Of a DNA stretch of 64,000 nt, positions 10,946 to 21,162 are shown piece by piece. Position 1 is the first letter of the stretch. Each line of letters begins with the position of its first letter. Source of the DNA: Paramoeba atlantica. Taxonomy: Eukaryota; Discosea. A model generated the notes under the pieces. It made no database searches, had not been told where the DNA came from, and worked only from the letters and a program-made list of their open reading frames with translations. The translations under genes were made by a program, and so were the position numbers. Where the stretch lies: NCBI GenBank assembly GCA_977017575.1, contig CDRNVI010000014.1:62001-126000 (forward strand). The letters run 5' to 3'.

Positions 10946-11683
10946 TTATCCGATAACGCGGATATCAGTATTCCACGCAAAAATCCTGTGTCGGACGTTC
11001 TTCGGGAGATCTGAACTCTTAAATGAGCCACAAAGGTCTCGATTATCGGCGAGGTGCAAACTGCGCAGAGTTGATGGGAGACGAGTTAAGTCAACGACAC
11101 CTGAGAACTGGTTTCGGTCCAGAGACAATAACGTCATGCTCTTGGGTAATGCCGTTAAGTCTGGGAGCCCAGTGAGCAAGTTTCCACTTAGACACAATTC
11201 GTACAACTGCGCTGGGAGTACGCTGAGAGATACTTCACCTGTAAATTCATTGTTACTTAAATTTAGGTGTGTCATGCTCTCTGGAAGAGAGGTTAAATCA
11301 AGTCTTTTGCAATAGCAATTGTCGGAGAGATTTAATGTCTGAATCCCACGTAGACGCTCAAAGGGTATTTCTCCGGTTAGTTGGTTGTTTGATGCATCGA
11401 ACACAGAAAGTGTATGGGGGAGATATTCGAAAAACAATATTCCAGACAGCTTTGGCATAATTGACACGTACGCCCGCTTTTGCCACCGTATTTCAACTAC
11501 CTCCCCGTCTGCGTTACACACGACTCCCTCCCACTTGCAGGCCGAAGTGTCTGTGTTCCACGAAGAATGCGGATTTTCAATGCCCGAGATAAGTCGCGCG
11601 AGTTCGAATTCGGAAGGCAGATGTGCTATTCCTACTCTTGCGGCCCGAGACTTGTAGCCGGAAGGAGCCACGTCCATAGAAGC
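10946..11683 (-). CDS. LRR protein (family member 4)
   Basis: The exon begins at an acceptor (tttttttcacag|GCTTCT); an ATG at 11,677 gives 'MDVAPSGYKSRAARVG' as a possible start. The cap follows: 'LPSEFELARLISGI', 'SWNTDTSACKWEGVVCN'. About eight LRRs follow, including an unusual Cys-containing one (NLSDNCYCKRLDLTSLP). The end is a short 'WNTDIRVIG' tail with no membrane anchor. The predicted protein is identical to member 7 (16,741-17,478), which points to recent duplication. Hydrophobic residues encoded just upstream of the acceptor are intron sequence, not a signal peptide. Confidence 0.75.
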   Translation of the reverse strand, partial: ASMDVAPSGYKSRAARVGIAHLPSEFELARLISGIENPHSSWNTDTSACKWEGVVCNADGEVVEIRWQKRAYVSIMPKLSGILFFEYLPHTLSVFDASNNQLTGEIPFERLRGIQTLNLSDNCYCKRLDLTSLPESMTHLNLSNNEFTGEVSLSVLPAQLYELCLSGNLLTGLPDLTALPKSMTLLSLDRNQFSGVVDLTRLPSTLRSLHLADNRDLCGSFKSSDLPKNVRHRIFAWNTDIRVIG

Positions 11684-12283
11684 CTGTGAAAAAAATAGTA
11701 AAAAGAAATTATTTTTTCGATGAGTTGAAATTACCACATGATGTTTGATCGGTAGTAATTTACTACATTTTGGTTACGGATTACTACACGCGTCGATTAC
11801 TATATGCGTCTTGTAGGAGTGTGGAGCCGCTGTTTCGGACGTGGTTGAGGCCGGTAAAGAAGGACTGATGCGACATAAAGACAAGATGCGACGTGATGTT
11901 GAAAGAAACTGTAAAAACATACGTTGCCGTATTAATTAAGACGAATAAACTTACGGGCTGAAATGAGCGGAAAACATCGAGAACTTGCAGACCTGAAAAA
12001 TATTGAAGGGCAAAGTGGTGCCGCAATCCCCCTAAGCTCCCTTGTACGAAATATGTGTCGGAAAGTAGAGACGATGACACTACAACGATGAGCTACAACT
12101 CTTGATTTGTAATTTTCATCGAAAAAAATGAGACATAAAAAATGACACATATTAAGTGGGGAGGGGTAGTCGAATGAAAGGAACCGTAGTCGAATGAAAA
12201 GCCAAAAAGTGAAAAATAAGAGGGGCACATTATTTATGGCTAAAAAAGTTACTTTCCTTTTTAGTTACTTTCCCAAAATTAGT
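11684..12283. other. spacer between LRR members 4 and 5
   Basis: This is duplicated nearly unchanged at 17,479-18,078. Overlapping minus-strand frames are present but show no domain. It should hold the promoter and any first exon of member 4; I could not identify them. Confidence 0.4.
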
Positions 12284-12905
12284 CTATTCATCAAAAAAAG
12301 AAATCCTCGTGTTTTCAACGGAAAACGGGCGTAAAGCCTGTGGAAGTTGTGATCTTTTCACTACACAACTTAGCGCTTCGTTGTTTCTTAGTGTTATACG
12401 AGTCAGTGATGGGGGAAGAAGAGCTAAGTTGATATCACCAGAAAAATGGTTATTATTCAGTCTTGACACCTGTATTCGGGAGTAAAGTCAAATCAAGACC
12501 CCCTGTAAAAGTATTTGCGGTGAGTTCAAGTTGTAGAAGCAACGTAGGAAGCGCATTCAACGTAATGTCTCCCTCAAAACCATTGTCACTCAAAAGAAGA
12601 TATTTCATGCTCACGGGTACACTAGTTAAATCGATTCTCCCGTTAAAATTGTTAGCCACGAGATTCAACCGCTTTAGAGCGGAATATAGTACACCCACTG
12701 GTACTTCTCCCTCTAAGGAATTGTTGCTCGCATCAAACATCTCAACAGAGGGTAGAAGATGAGAAAAAGATAGCGTTCCATGGAATTCCGTGGACCAACT
12801 CGTCTGTTAACGCATTGAATACCAAACCACATGCATGCCGGAATTTACTTTACCGGCTCTTACTTTACCGGCGCGCGTAGTATGCGTTGTTGGAGTGTCG
12901 GCAAA
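12284..12905 (-). pseudogene. LRR family member 5, broken copy of member 8
   Basis: LRRs are encoded in two frames: 'MFDASNNSLEGEVP...LDLTLLP' (12,453-12,740) and 'LNNNHFSGDINLALLPPSL' (12,284-12,469). The frame changes near 12,465, and the same change is in member 8, so it predates the duplication. The cap region is deleted: at ~12,843 the sequence jumps to the first bases of the gene through a 10-base filler (actttaccgg). A functional product is unlikely. Confidence 0.7.
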
Positions 12906-13253
12906 GTAGACGTTTGAAAGCATGAATTTAAAAGATACAAAACGTTTTTGACAAAAACGTTTAAAAAAACCGAGGTTTACATAACCTGCAAGAAAAAAGA
13001 TGCAAATTTCAGATTAAAACAAATTAAAACAGAACACCAAAAAATTGAATAGTGTTTGTTAAGGACAAATATCCTATGCACATGTTAGACTACTGAAATA
13101 AGTCCACTATTCGAGTCTTCGTTCCTTCTACTCATGGACAAAACTACAAGAACAAAGTGGATAAAAGCACTCGAAGCCTAGAGAAAAATATTTCCCTAGG
13201 TTGGATATTTTCCTTGTCACGTCGAAACGCACACGTTGGTTGCCCTCTCTTTG

Positions 13254-13390
13254 CTACCATCCGGAGTCTTCCACCAAACCAGTTTTTTCTACATTTTCAT
13301 CCTCCGTCTCCTCCTTCCATGGCGTTCGCTCCACATTCGTACTTTCGAAAGCGCAAGAGTGGTAATTGTTCTCGTCCCTAAATCCGGGAA
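13254..13390 (-). pseudogene. duplicated 3' end of the PADR1 gene
   Basis: It encodes 'GFRDENNYHSCAFESTNVERTPW' followed by the acidic tail found at the end of the full gene (20,181-21,143). Homology stops at ~13,391 (copy reads aaatccgggaagac, source reads aaatccgggacagc). The second half of the zinc domain only is present, so it cannot fold alone. It marks the outer edge of the copied block. Confidence 0.75.
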
Positions 13391-13660
13391 GACTATAATC
13401 TAATAAGTCTAGTATTAGACTCGCCGTGCCATCCTGTGCCATTTCGTGTCATCCTGTGCCATTCACAGGGAGGGTAAACTTACACAGTGTACAATGACTG
13501 GAATTGAGAGTAATGCTGACCTAAAAGCTCGAATTGCGAACCTCTCGGAGGTTGAAAGTGAAAAGGCGATTTATGAGGTTGTTTTAGCTTCAACCAAGAG
13601 GGTTTTCACGAAACGTGTTAACGTATTTACCCCCCGAAGCTGATTATCACATAAAAAGAG

Positions 13661-14125
13661 CTAGGAGCAAAAGTCGATGAAATCCTGGAACGCATTCATC
13701 GCACCATGGATAGTTTCCTTCACGGGGGCCGTTCCGTTTGTGGCATAGACATTACGCCACAGATGCTGGAGCGTACCATTCTTCACATCGTAGATCGCCG
13801 CGGGCATCTGCTTATGGACGTTCGGTCGCGCGCCGTCTACTTTGTTGGAGAAGCTGCCCAGGATCTCCAAAGCTTCCTGGAACTCAGCCCGATGTATGCA
13901 CCTCGACGGATCAAAGATGATGTTCAGATAGTATCTGTGTTGGCGTACGGACTGTTGGCTGTAGACCCGCAGTACAACTTTGATACTGGGGTGAATGCGT
14001 CTCTCCGAAAGATTGACCATTCGAATAAATGTTGGTGCAGTGGGGGATGCGAAGTTGTCGAGAAGACTGGTGCAAGTCGCGACTTGCTCAAGGAACACAT
14101 AAATTATGCGCCCTACGAACCTAGA
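13661..14125 (-). CDS. hypothetical exon
   Basis: An open minus-strand frame enters at a possible acceptor (cgcggttttctag|GT) and reads 'FVGRIIYVFLEQVATCTSLLDNF...'. It has no recognised domain. A competing plus-strand frame (13,706-14,137) covers the same bases, and I cannot decide between them by composition. I prefer the minus frame only because of the acceptor. Confidence 0.25.
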   Translation of the reverse strand, partial: SRFVGRIIYVFLEQVATCTSLLDNFASPTAPTFIRMVNLSERRIHPSIKVVLRVYSQQSVRQHRYYLNIIFDPSRCIHRAEFQEALEILGSFSNKVDGARPNVHKQMPAAIYDVKNGTLQHLWRNVYATNGTAPVKETIHGAMNAFQDFIDFCS

Positions 14126-14269
14126 AAACCGCGGTAGCGAAAGAAGTAAATTGGTTTAGTTTTATTGGTCTTTTAATATCAGTCTTGGTCTGTGTTCAAC
14201 TTCGCTCTATTTATTGCAATTGAAATTGCGTAGACGAAATTGCGATTGAAATTGCTTAGACGTATACTC

Positions 14270-14640
14270 CCCCTTCATTAATAATGATAATCTTAAAAAA
14301 CTTAGCATTCTATGTGGTGAAGACTCTTAAAAAATTATCAACTTATTTTCATTCAAGCAGGATTTTCTTACAAAAAGTTTGGTAGCTTAAAAAAAAACGT
14401 CTTTTGAACTAAAAAGCTACTGGTAAGTTTTCAAAAACGGCCCAGATTGGGGTTAAAATTTCGCATTTTTGGGTTGAAAATCGTGTGTTTTTGTCGAAAA
14501 CTATGTACTCCACCTGCCATTAATAATGATAATGATAATAATCTGAAAAAAATCTGATAATAATCTCAAAAAAATTATCTTTCTTGAGGAATATCATTAT
14601 CATTATTAATGACAGGGGGAGTACTATAAAGGAAAACTAT
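14270..14640. repeat. 118-bp MITE at 14,506-14,623 plus a half copy upstream
   Basis: The left end TACTCCACCTGCCATTAAT and the right end attaatgacagggggagta are inverted repeats extending ~33 bases through an (ATA)-rich core. A related half element lies at ~14,264-14,300 (tactcccccttcattaataatg). No coding. Confidence 0.65.
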
Positions 14641-14773
14641 TTGACAATCTCTAAAATATCATTATACCCTTTTACAACTACGAGACCTCGCGAGACTGCG
14701 CCGAGACCTCGTGAGACCGTGCGAGACTGCGGTTAACGTCACCCGCAGCCCCTCATATGTATGTACGTTATAT

Positions 14774-15048
14774 GGCGGTGGTTGCATAACTACCGCTCTA
14801 CCCTCGAATATTGAAAAAAAGGTGAACAAAAACAGTGAAAATATAAAGAGGAACACAGTAATATAATAGAAGAAAAAAATATAAAAGGGGGCCCCGGTGG
14901 TCCAAAACTAAAAAAATTGAAAAAATGGGGGGTCTAGGGGGGGGGGCACGCGTCGCGATTTGTTTTTCCAATTTTTTGCTTTTCAAAACCGAGCGCGGGG
15001 AAGTGGTAGAGTATGCCGCGGCGATGATTTTCCACCCCCACACCTGGG
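14774..15048 (+). repeat. dispersed repeat family C, copy 1
   Basis: It starts gcggtggttgcataactacc, which is itself a short palindrome, passes 'gaacaaaaacagtgaaaat' and 'ggtggtccaaaac', and ends in 'gccgcggcgatgattttcc'. Other copies: 25,898-26,218 (-), 49,651-50,007 (-), 50,515-50,652 (-, partial) and 63,874-64,000 (+, cut by the window). Class unknown; AT-rich body with G/C runs. Confidence 0.65.
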
Positions 15049-15867
15049 GCCTCCGCACATCATTGGATCTACCAAATCGGATGTCACCACAGCAGCAAGC
15101 ACTTTGGAATATTTTGTCTGTTCGGATGGATGACGGTGCACAACGTGAGAGAATATCGAACGAGAACATAAAAAATTGGCCGAAATACTGTCGACCAAAT
15201 TCGAATACAATTCGAATACTGTAGTACAAGGTATTTGCCGCGGTGAAGATGCGCGATACGTCTGAATGCAGTATGTGGCACAACGAAATATGCAAGGTAG
15301 GTTGGGAAATGTTATTGGACAAAGTGTAAATTATCGCGGAGGATACAGTGGACGTGGTACAGGAAGAGAACGCTACGCCGAACGAAATTTTAGCCGTGGA
15401 CACAGCTTACCGCGCCGTTTACCCTCGACTTATCAACCGCGACAACCAGATCATAAACGAAGTCGATCGTACTCGAAAGCCGGAGTTAGGGCCCGTCTTT
15501 CAACACCCCCACACTGTGGAATTTCGGGGGCGGGGGATCGGAGATCAACATTGACTGAAGGGAGTCCACCCCCAGAAAGGCAAGCACATACAGGGGTGTG
15601 GGTTTAAAAGTGGGGGGTGTAAAAGTTAATTCGTAAAAGTTGTCGAATTTTGGAAAGCAATACCGCATTGGAGATCTCTCACAAAGTTGTATGCTTTAAG
15701 TGCATTAGAGTCCCGTGATTTTGACCTGCATATTTTTTGATACCATTTTCGTTTTTTTCCCTTGCAGAAATTGCGAGGGAAGTTTTTAAACCATTGTCCA
15801 GTTTAGCACACCTCCCGGTATGTGGTTTATAACCACATCTATAAAGAGGGCTTAAGAATGATGAACT
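15049..15867. other. spacer with possible coding remnant and TIR-like stretch
   Basis: A plus frame at 15,330-15,550 (e.g. 'VQEENATPNEILAVDTAYRAVYPRLI' in two overlapping pieces) has coding-like composition but no domain I recognise. At 15,600-15,700 the sequence resembles the inverted repeat of the 56.3-kb Tc1-like element (gtcgaattttggaaa...gagatctctcacaaag), suggesting a diverged relative. Confidence 0.3.
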
Positions 15868-16483
15868 TTATAAGGAAACAAAAGACGGAATATCAGATAT
15901 AGCATGTAGCTGATTTCTACTGATATCGATAACTTTTGGTTGAACAAACATTCTAGAAAAATCTACGGGACCTTCAAATTCATTCCGGCTCAAAATTAGA
16001 CGAGATAGATTTTTAGGGAGGGACGTGAACTCCAGCGTGCCGCTAAACTGATTTCCTCTGAGATTTACATACGTTAGAGAAGGAGGTAGCACTGTTAGAT
16101 CGATGGGACAAAAAAGATTACAACGTATTATTTGAAAAAAATGAAGTAGAGAAGGGAGGTCCGACATTGGTAGCGTGCCTGTAATTCGTGGTTGGTCCCT
16201 CACCACAAAAGATTGAGTGATATCTGGTATATGGATCCATGCGAATGTACCGGAATACTTATCCACATCATCATGCGCATTATCATAAAGCCCAGTGGAA
16301 CCTACGGCAATGTACATCCTTTCATTTTCATCACAGTCGACTACACTCCATTCACATGCCCTCGTTTCAGTTGTCCATGATTCGTCGGGATTAGAAATAT
16401 TTGACATAAGTCGTACCATACTGTATTCCTGCGGGAGAAAAGCACCTCGCACTTTGGCAGGACGAGTAATACCTGTGTCGCTA
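15868..16483 (-). CDS. LRR protein (family member 6)
   Basis: The exon starts after the acceptor atctttcttcag and encodes ~205 residues. The cap has 'GAFLPQEYSMVRLM', 'SWTTETRACEWSVVDCDEN'. About five LRRs follow ('VLPPSLTYVNLRGNQFSGTLEFTSLP'), ending with a partial repeat 'DISRNQLHAISDIPSFVSL'. This is the complete version of the truncated member 3. The first exon is not located. The gene is short for the family. Confidence 0.7.
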
Positions 16484-16740
16484 CTGAAGAAAGATAAAAA
16501 CAATATATAATAGCAAATGATGATATTTTAGACTAAGGAAATCTAGGAAAAATCTAATTCACAGGTGATAGAAAAAAATCTTTTGAACTACTGTCACATG
16601 TACATTACATAGTGCTGCGGTTTTTAACCAAACGGCAGGAACGAGGAGATTTGAAGATCACCACTCTAGGCTCCACATGTTGGTTACATTGAATGATTGC
16701 GCTACTGTAAATTAACTCATAATGTTTTATTAATAAAGAA

Positions 16741-17478
16741 TTAGCCGATAACGCGGATATCAGTATTCCACGCAAAAATCCTGTGTCGGACGTTCTTCGG
16801 GAGATCTGAACTCTTAAATGAGCCACAAAGGTCTCGATTATCGGCGAGGTGCAAACTGCGCAGAGTTGATGGGAGACGAGTTAAGTCAACGACACCTGAG
16901 AACTGGTTTCGGTCCAGAGACAATAACGTCATGCTCTTGGGTAATGCCGTTAAGTCTGGGAGCCCAGTGAGCAAGTTTCCACTTAGACACAATTCGTACA
17001 ACTGCGCTGGGAGTACGCTGAGAGATACTTCACCTGTAAATTCATTGTTACTTAAATTTAGGTGTGTCATGCTCTCTGGAAGAGAGGTTAAATCAAGTCT
17101 TTTGCAATAGCAATTGTCGGAGAGATTTAATGTCTGAATCCCACGTAGACGCTCAAAGGGTATTTCTCCGGTTAGTTGGTTGTTTGATGCATCGAACACA
17201 GAAAGTGTATGGGGGAGATATTCGAAAAACAATATTCCAGACAGCTTTGGCATAATTGACACGTACGCCCGCTTTTGCCACCGTATTTCAACTACCTCCC
17301 CGTCTGCGTTACACACGACTCCCTCCCACTTGCAGGCCGAAGTGTCTGTGTTCCACGAAGAATGCGGATTTTCAATGCCCGAGATAAGTCGCGCGAGTTC
17401 GAATTCGGAAGGCAGATGTGCTATTCCTACTCTTGCGGCCCGAGACTTGTAGCCGGAAGGAGCCACGTCCATAGAAGC
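16741..17478 (-). CDS. LRR protein (family member 7)
   Basis: The protein is the same as member 4 over its whole exon: the same acceptor, cap ('FELARLISGI', 'ACKWEGVVCN') and eight LRRs. The flanks differ by only a handful of bases, plus a short length difference near 16,700 in the 3' flank. This locus sits in the source block (15,981-20,320). Whether both copies are expressed cannot be told from sequence. Confidence 0.75.
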   Translation of the reverse strand, partial: ASMDVAPSGYKSRAARVGIAHLPSEFELARLISGIENPHSSWNTDTSACKWEGVVCNADGEVVEIRWQKRAYVSIMPKLSGILFFEYLPHTLSVFDASNNQLTGEIPFERLRGIQTLNLSDNCYCKRLDLTSLPESMTHLNLSNNEFTGEVSLSVLPAQLYELCLSGNLLTGLPDLTALPKSMTLLSLDRNQFSGVVDLTRLPSTLRSLHLADNRDLCGSFKSSDLPKNVRHRIFAWNTDIRVIG

Positions 17479-18078
17479 CTGTGAAAAAAATAGTAAAAAG
17501 AAAATATTTTTTCGATGAGTTGAAATTACCACATGATGTTTGATCGGTAGTAATTTACTACATTTTGGTTACGGATTACTACACGCGTCGATTACTATAT
17601 GCGTCTTGTAGGAGTGTGGAGCCGCTGTTTCGGACGTGGTTGAGGCCGGTAAAGAAGGACTGATGCGACATAAAGACAAGATGCGACGTGATGTTGAAAG
17701 AAACTGTAAAAACATACGTTGCCGTATTAATTAAGACGAATAAATTTACGGGCTGAAATGAGCGGAAAACATCGAGAACTTGCAGACCTGAAAAATATTG
17801 AAGGGCAAAGTGGTGCCGCAATCCCCCTAAGCTCCCTTGTACGAAATATGTGTCGGAAAGTAGAGACGATGACACTACAACGATGAGCTACAACTCTTGA
17901 TTTGTAATTTTCATCGAAAAAAATGAGACATAAAAAATGACACATATTAAGTGGGGAGGGGTAGTCGAATGAAAGGAACCGTAGTCGAATGAAAAGCCAA
18001 AAAGTGAAAAATAAGAGGGGCACATTATTTATGGCTAAAAAAGTTACTTTCCTTTTTAGTTACTTTCCCAAAATTAGT

Positions 18079-19835
18079 CTATTCATCAAAAAAAGAAATC
18101 CTCGTGTTTTCAACGGAAAACGGGCGTAAAGCCTGTGGAAGTTGTGATCTTTTCACTACACAACTTAGCGCTTCGTTGTTTCTTAGTGTTATACGAGTCA
18201 GTGATGGGGGAAGAAGAGCTAAGTTGATATCACCAGAAAAATGGTTATTATTCAGTCTTGACACCTGTATTCGGGAGTAAAGTCAAATCAAGACCCCCTG
18301 TAAAAGTATTTGCGGTGAGTTCAAGTTGTAGAAGCAACGTAGGAAGCGCATTCAACGTAATGTCTCCCTCAAAACCATTGTCACTCAAAAGAAGATATTT
18401 CATGCTCACGGGTACACTAGTTAAATCGATTCTCCCGTTAAAATTGTTAGCCACGAGATTCAACCGCTTTAGAGCGGAATATAGTACACCCACTGGTACT
18501 TCTCCCTCTAAGGAATTGTTGCTCACATCAAACATCTCAACAGAGGGTAGAAGATGAGAAAAAGATAGCGTTCCATGGAATTTCGAGTTCGTAAATCGAG
18601 CGACGGTGGACCAACTCGTCTGTTAACGCATTGAATACCAAACCACATGCATGCCGGAATTTCAACGGACCATGAATGGTGTGTGTAAGTTACAGTAAAC
18701 GTCACTATTCTGAGAGTCGCTAAAAATGAGAATTGGGCTGTCAACGTACAACTGACTAAAATGAGAATGCACCTTAGAAAATGAGAATGGAGCTTCGGTC
18801 ATGTGTCAACGTTCAATTCAATTTTACACTCAAAAATGAGAATTGAAAAAAAAACGCTTTCGTTCTCTCACTGATTAACTCACTGCTTCATCTTCACTAA
18901 CTGGAGAGGATGCGAGAGATCGGTGGAAATCACTGGGGATACCGTATACTCCCCCACTAATGGACCCCCCAGTAGCAGAGATTTCGCCATTTTTGGGCCG
19001 ACACACAGTAACAAGGATTTGTCTCGGGAGGGTGGTTGGAGGGGGGGGGTGTCTGGACGGGATGAGGGTGGTTGTGCAGTAGCGAATCGCGTGGTTTCTG
19101 GGTTGGCTGTACAGAAAATCAACGCACTCATGAACGAAAAAGGCCTTTACCCACCGAAAAAGCATACCCCACCCAGTAACAAGGATTTGGCCTTTATGGT
19201 CCAAAATCGATTCTATTACCGGGGGGGGGTATAGGTAGGTGGAGATAGATGGGGGTCACAGAGGATCACTGGAGATCATTTTTATCGTTGTCCCTTCTCT
19301 TCTTCCATTCATGAAAGGCACACAAATGTCTTAGTGAGACCAAAAAAAGAAAAGAAAACACTGATTTAGGTGACTACGAGTAATGAAACTTTGTTTTTCT
19401 GAAAACAAAACGCTAATACACAAAAGGAAAACTTGCGCTGTTTGACTGCGCGGCGTTCTTCTGATAGAGCGGCGACTCCGCAAACCAAGGAGATAGTGGG
19501 AGATCTCTGGGGATCATTTTTGTGCATCCAAAGCGGCCTGTTGCTCCGCTGCTAACATTTTTCTTGCAAAACGTTTTCTTTTTTAAAAATGAGAATTATG
19601 ATTTGACCTCATAAAAAAGTGCCTGTCAACGTTCAACAGACCAATTCTGAGAATAGTGACGAAAAACGACAAAAAAGCCGTTTTTTGTGTGTCAACGTAC
19701 AACTGAACATTCTGAGAATAGTGACGTTTACTGTACGTTATGAAGCATTTTCATAAGCTCATATTCTTGTGGTAGATTCGCACCTCTTACTTTACCGGCG
19801 CGCGTAGTATGCGTTGTTGGAGTGTCGGCAAAGTA
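18079..19835 (-). pseudogene. LRR family member 8, split by a Tc1-like element
   Basis: The 5' part at 19,735-19,835 encodes 'TTRAGKVRGANLPQEYELMKM'. A 1,041-bp transposon then interrupts, and the cap resumes at ~18,690 ('HSWSVEIPACMWFGIQC') followed by LRRs down to 18,079. A frame change near 18,260 is shared with member 5. It keeps the cap exon that member 5 lost. Excision of the insert would not restore the LRR frame, so the gene is probably dead. Confidence 0.7.
18693..19733. mobile_element. non-autonomous Tc1/mariner-like element inside an LRR gene
   Basis: Its ends, CAGTAAACGTCACTATTCT... and its reverse complement, are exact inverted repeats of ~19 bases and are flanked by TA (18,691-18,692, 19,734-19,735). 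Subterminal motifs 'gtcaacgtacaactga' recur near both ends. It is 1,041 bp with no transposase ORF. A G/C-rich segment at 18,950-19,230 inside resembles 24,120-24,300 ('gagatttggc...ctcgggagg'), so a second repeat may be nested in it. Confidence 0.8.
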
Positions 19836-20180
19836 GACGTTTGAAAGTATGAAGCTAAAAGATACGAAACGTTTTTGACAAAAACGTTTAAAAAAACCGA
19901 GGTTTACGTAATCTGCAAGAAAAAAGATGCAAATTTCAGATTAAAACAACTTAAAACAGAACACCAAAAAATTGAATAGTGTTTGTTAAGGACAAATATC
20001 CTATGCACATGTTAGACTACTGAAATAAGTCCACTATTCGAGTCTTCGTTCCTTCTACTCATGGACAAAACTACAAGAATAAAGTGGATAAAAGCACTTG
20101 AAGCCTAGAAAAAAATATTTCCCTAGGTTGGATATTTTCCTTGTCACGTCGAAACGCACACGTTGGTTGCCCTCCCTTTG

Positions 20181-21143
20181 TTACCATCCGGAGTCTTCCA
20201 CCAAACCAATTTTTTCTACATTTTCATCCTCCGTCTCCTCCTTCCATGGCGTTCGCTCCACATTCGTACTTTCGAAAGCGCAAGAGTGGTAATTGTTCTC
20301 GTCCCTAAATCCGGGACAGCTGTAGACACCCGTGCGTAAATCGAATCGTAATTTTCCCATTCCACACAATGGACACAGCGGAAGTGCGCCCAGCACAATT
20401 CCCTGAACCACGCGCTCGACTAACTCGTCCCTGCGGCCCGTAATTTTCTGTGCATTTCGGCGTAACGCAGCTTGCAGTGTTTTCACATTCACAGAGGCCA
20501 GTTGTTTTCTCTGGGCCGCAATTTTACGTTTCTCGGCGACGCTGACACCTTGTTTTTGAGTTTTCTTTTTCTTATTCTTTTTAGGATCCTCACCACGTGA
20601 GAGGGCTTCTTTTTCTTCTTGTTTTGTTTTCTTAAGGTCCTCCTTGTAGTAGCTCGTTTGGTTGTCCCAGAACGCACGCGTATCGGCGTCGACCTCCCCA
20701 AACTCTTCTTCATAGTGTTCGAGAGATTCTGTGGTGCCACGCTCAAGGAATTCATCAATAAGCGCTGCGCTGGCTTTTCCAATGCCTCGAATCGTGGAGG
20801 CTTCCTTGCCACAAGACACAGGCTTCTTCTGGGTGGCTATTAGATCACTCACTTTGGCGTAGGCACGGGAGGGCCACTGGGCATCGGCCTTGGCGGTGTA
20901 GTACGACAGCGCCTTGAAATGCCGGCTGATCGCGAGGTTCGTTTTCAGGGAGGGGGAGAGGGGTTCGCCCGTTGTCGAGACTTCGTTTTTACAGACAGTT
21001 TTGTTCTTTTTAGGTTTGGGTTGCGGTGTGAGATCGGTTTCTAGGATAGATTTGAGTTCGCGAGCTGCCCGTTTCTTTTGGTTGACTTTGACGGCTGCCT
21101 TGACAATATCTGCCGCGGCTTTGGAACGAACTTTCACCCTCAT
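20181..21143 (-). CDS. HhH (Pol beta-type) plus PADR1 zinc-domain protein
   Basis: The frame gives 320 residues from the ATG at 21,143; an acceptor-like ttttctag lies 19 bases upstream. The N-terminus is basic. Residues ~65-150 read 'LAISRHFKALSYYTAKADAQ...IRGIGKASAALIDEFLERG', the 8-kDa helix-hairpin-helix fold of Pol beta/lambda N-termini. After a Lys-rich linker, residues ~225-310 match PADR1 of PARP1: helical 'VNVKTLQAALRRNAQKITGR', 'VVQGIVLGALPLCPLCGMG', then 'YSCPGF...SCAF', giving zinc ligands C, C, C and C. There is no WGR or ADP-ribosyltransferase domain. I infer DNA-end or nick recognition in the nucleus. The combination is unusual. Its last exon end was copied to 13,254-13,390. Confidence 0.65.
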   Translation of the reverse strand: MRVKVRSKAAADIVKAAVKVNQKKRAARELKSILETDLTPQPKPKKNKTVCKNEVSTTGEPLSPSLKTNLAISRHFKALSYYTAKADAQWPSRAYAKVSDLIATQKKPVSCGKEASTIRGIGKASAALIDEFLERGTTESLEHYEEEFGEVDADTRAFWDNQTSYYKEDLKKTKQEEKEALSRGEDPKKNKKKKTQKQGVSVAEKRKIAAQRKQLASVNVKTLQAALRRNAQKITGRRDELVERVVQGIVLGALPLCPLCGMGKLRFDLRTGVYSCPGFRDENNYHSCAFESTNVERTPWKEETEDENVEKIGLVEDSGW

Positions 21144-21162
21144 TACTCTATAATGATTTCTA

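Noticed and set aside
11269-11689. Plus-strand frames opposite LRR member 4 (and the same opposite member 7)
   Set aside because: They are duplicated only because the LRR gene is; the LRR frame is clearly coding.
15266-15607. 'GGYSGRGTGRERY' RG-rich frame
   Set aside because: Short, overlaps another open frame and has no further support as an RNA-binding protein.
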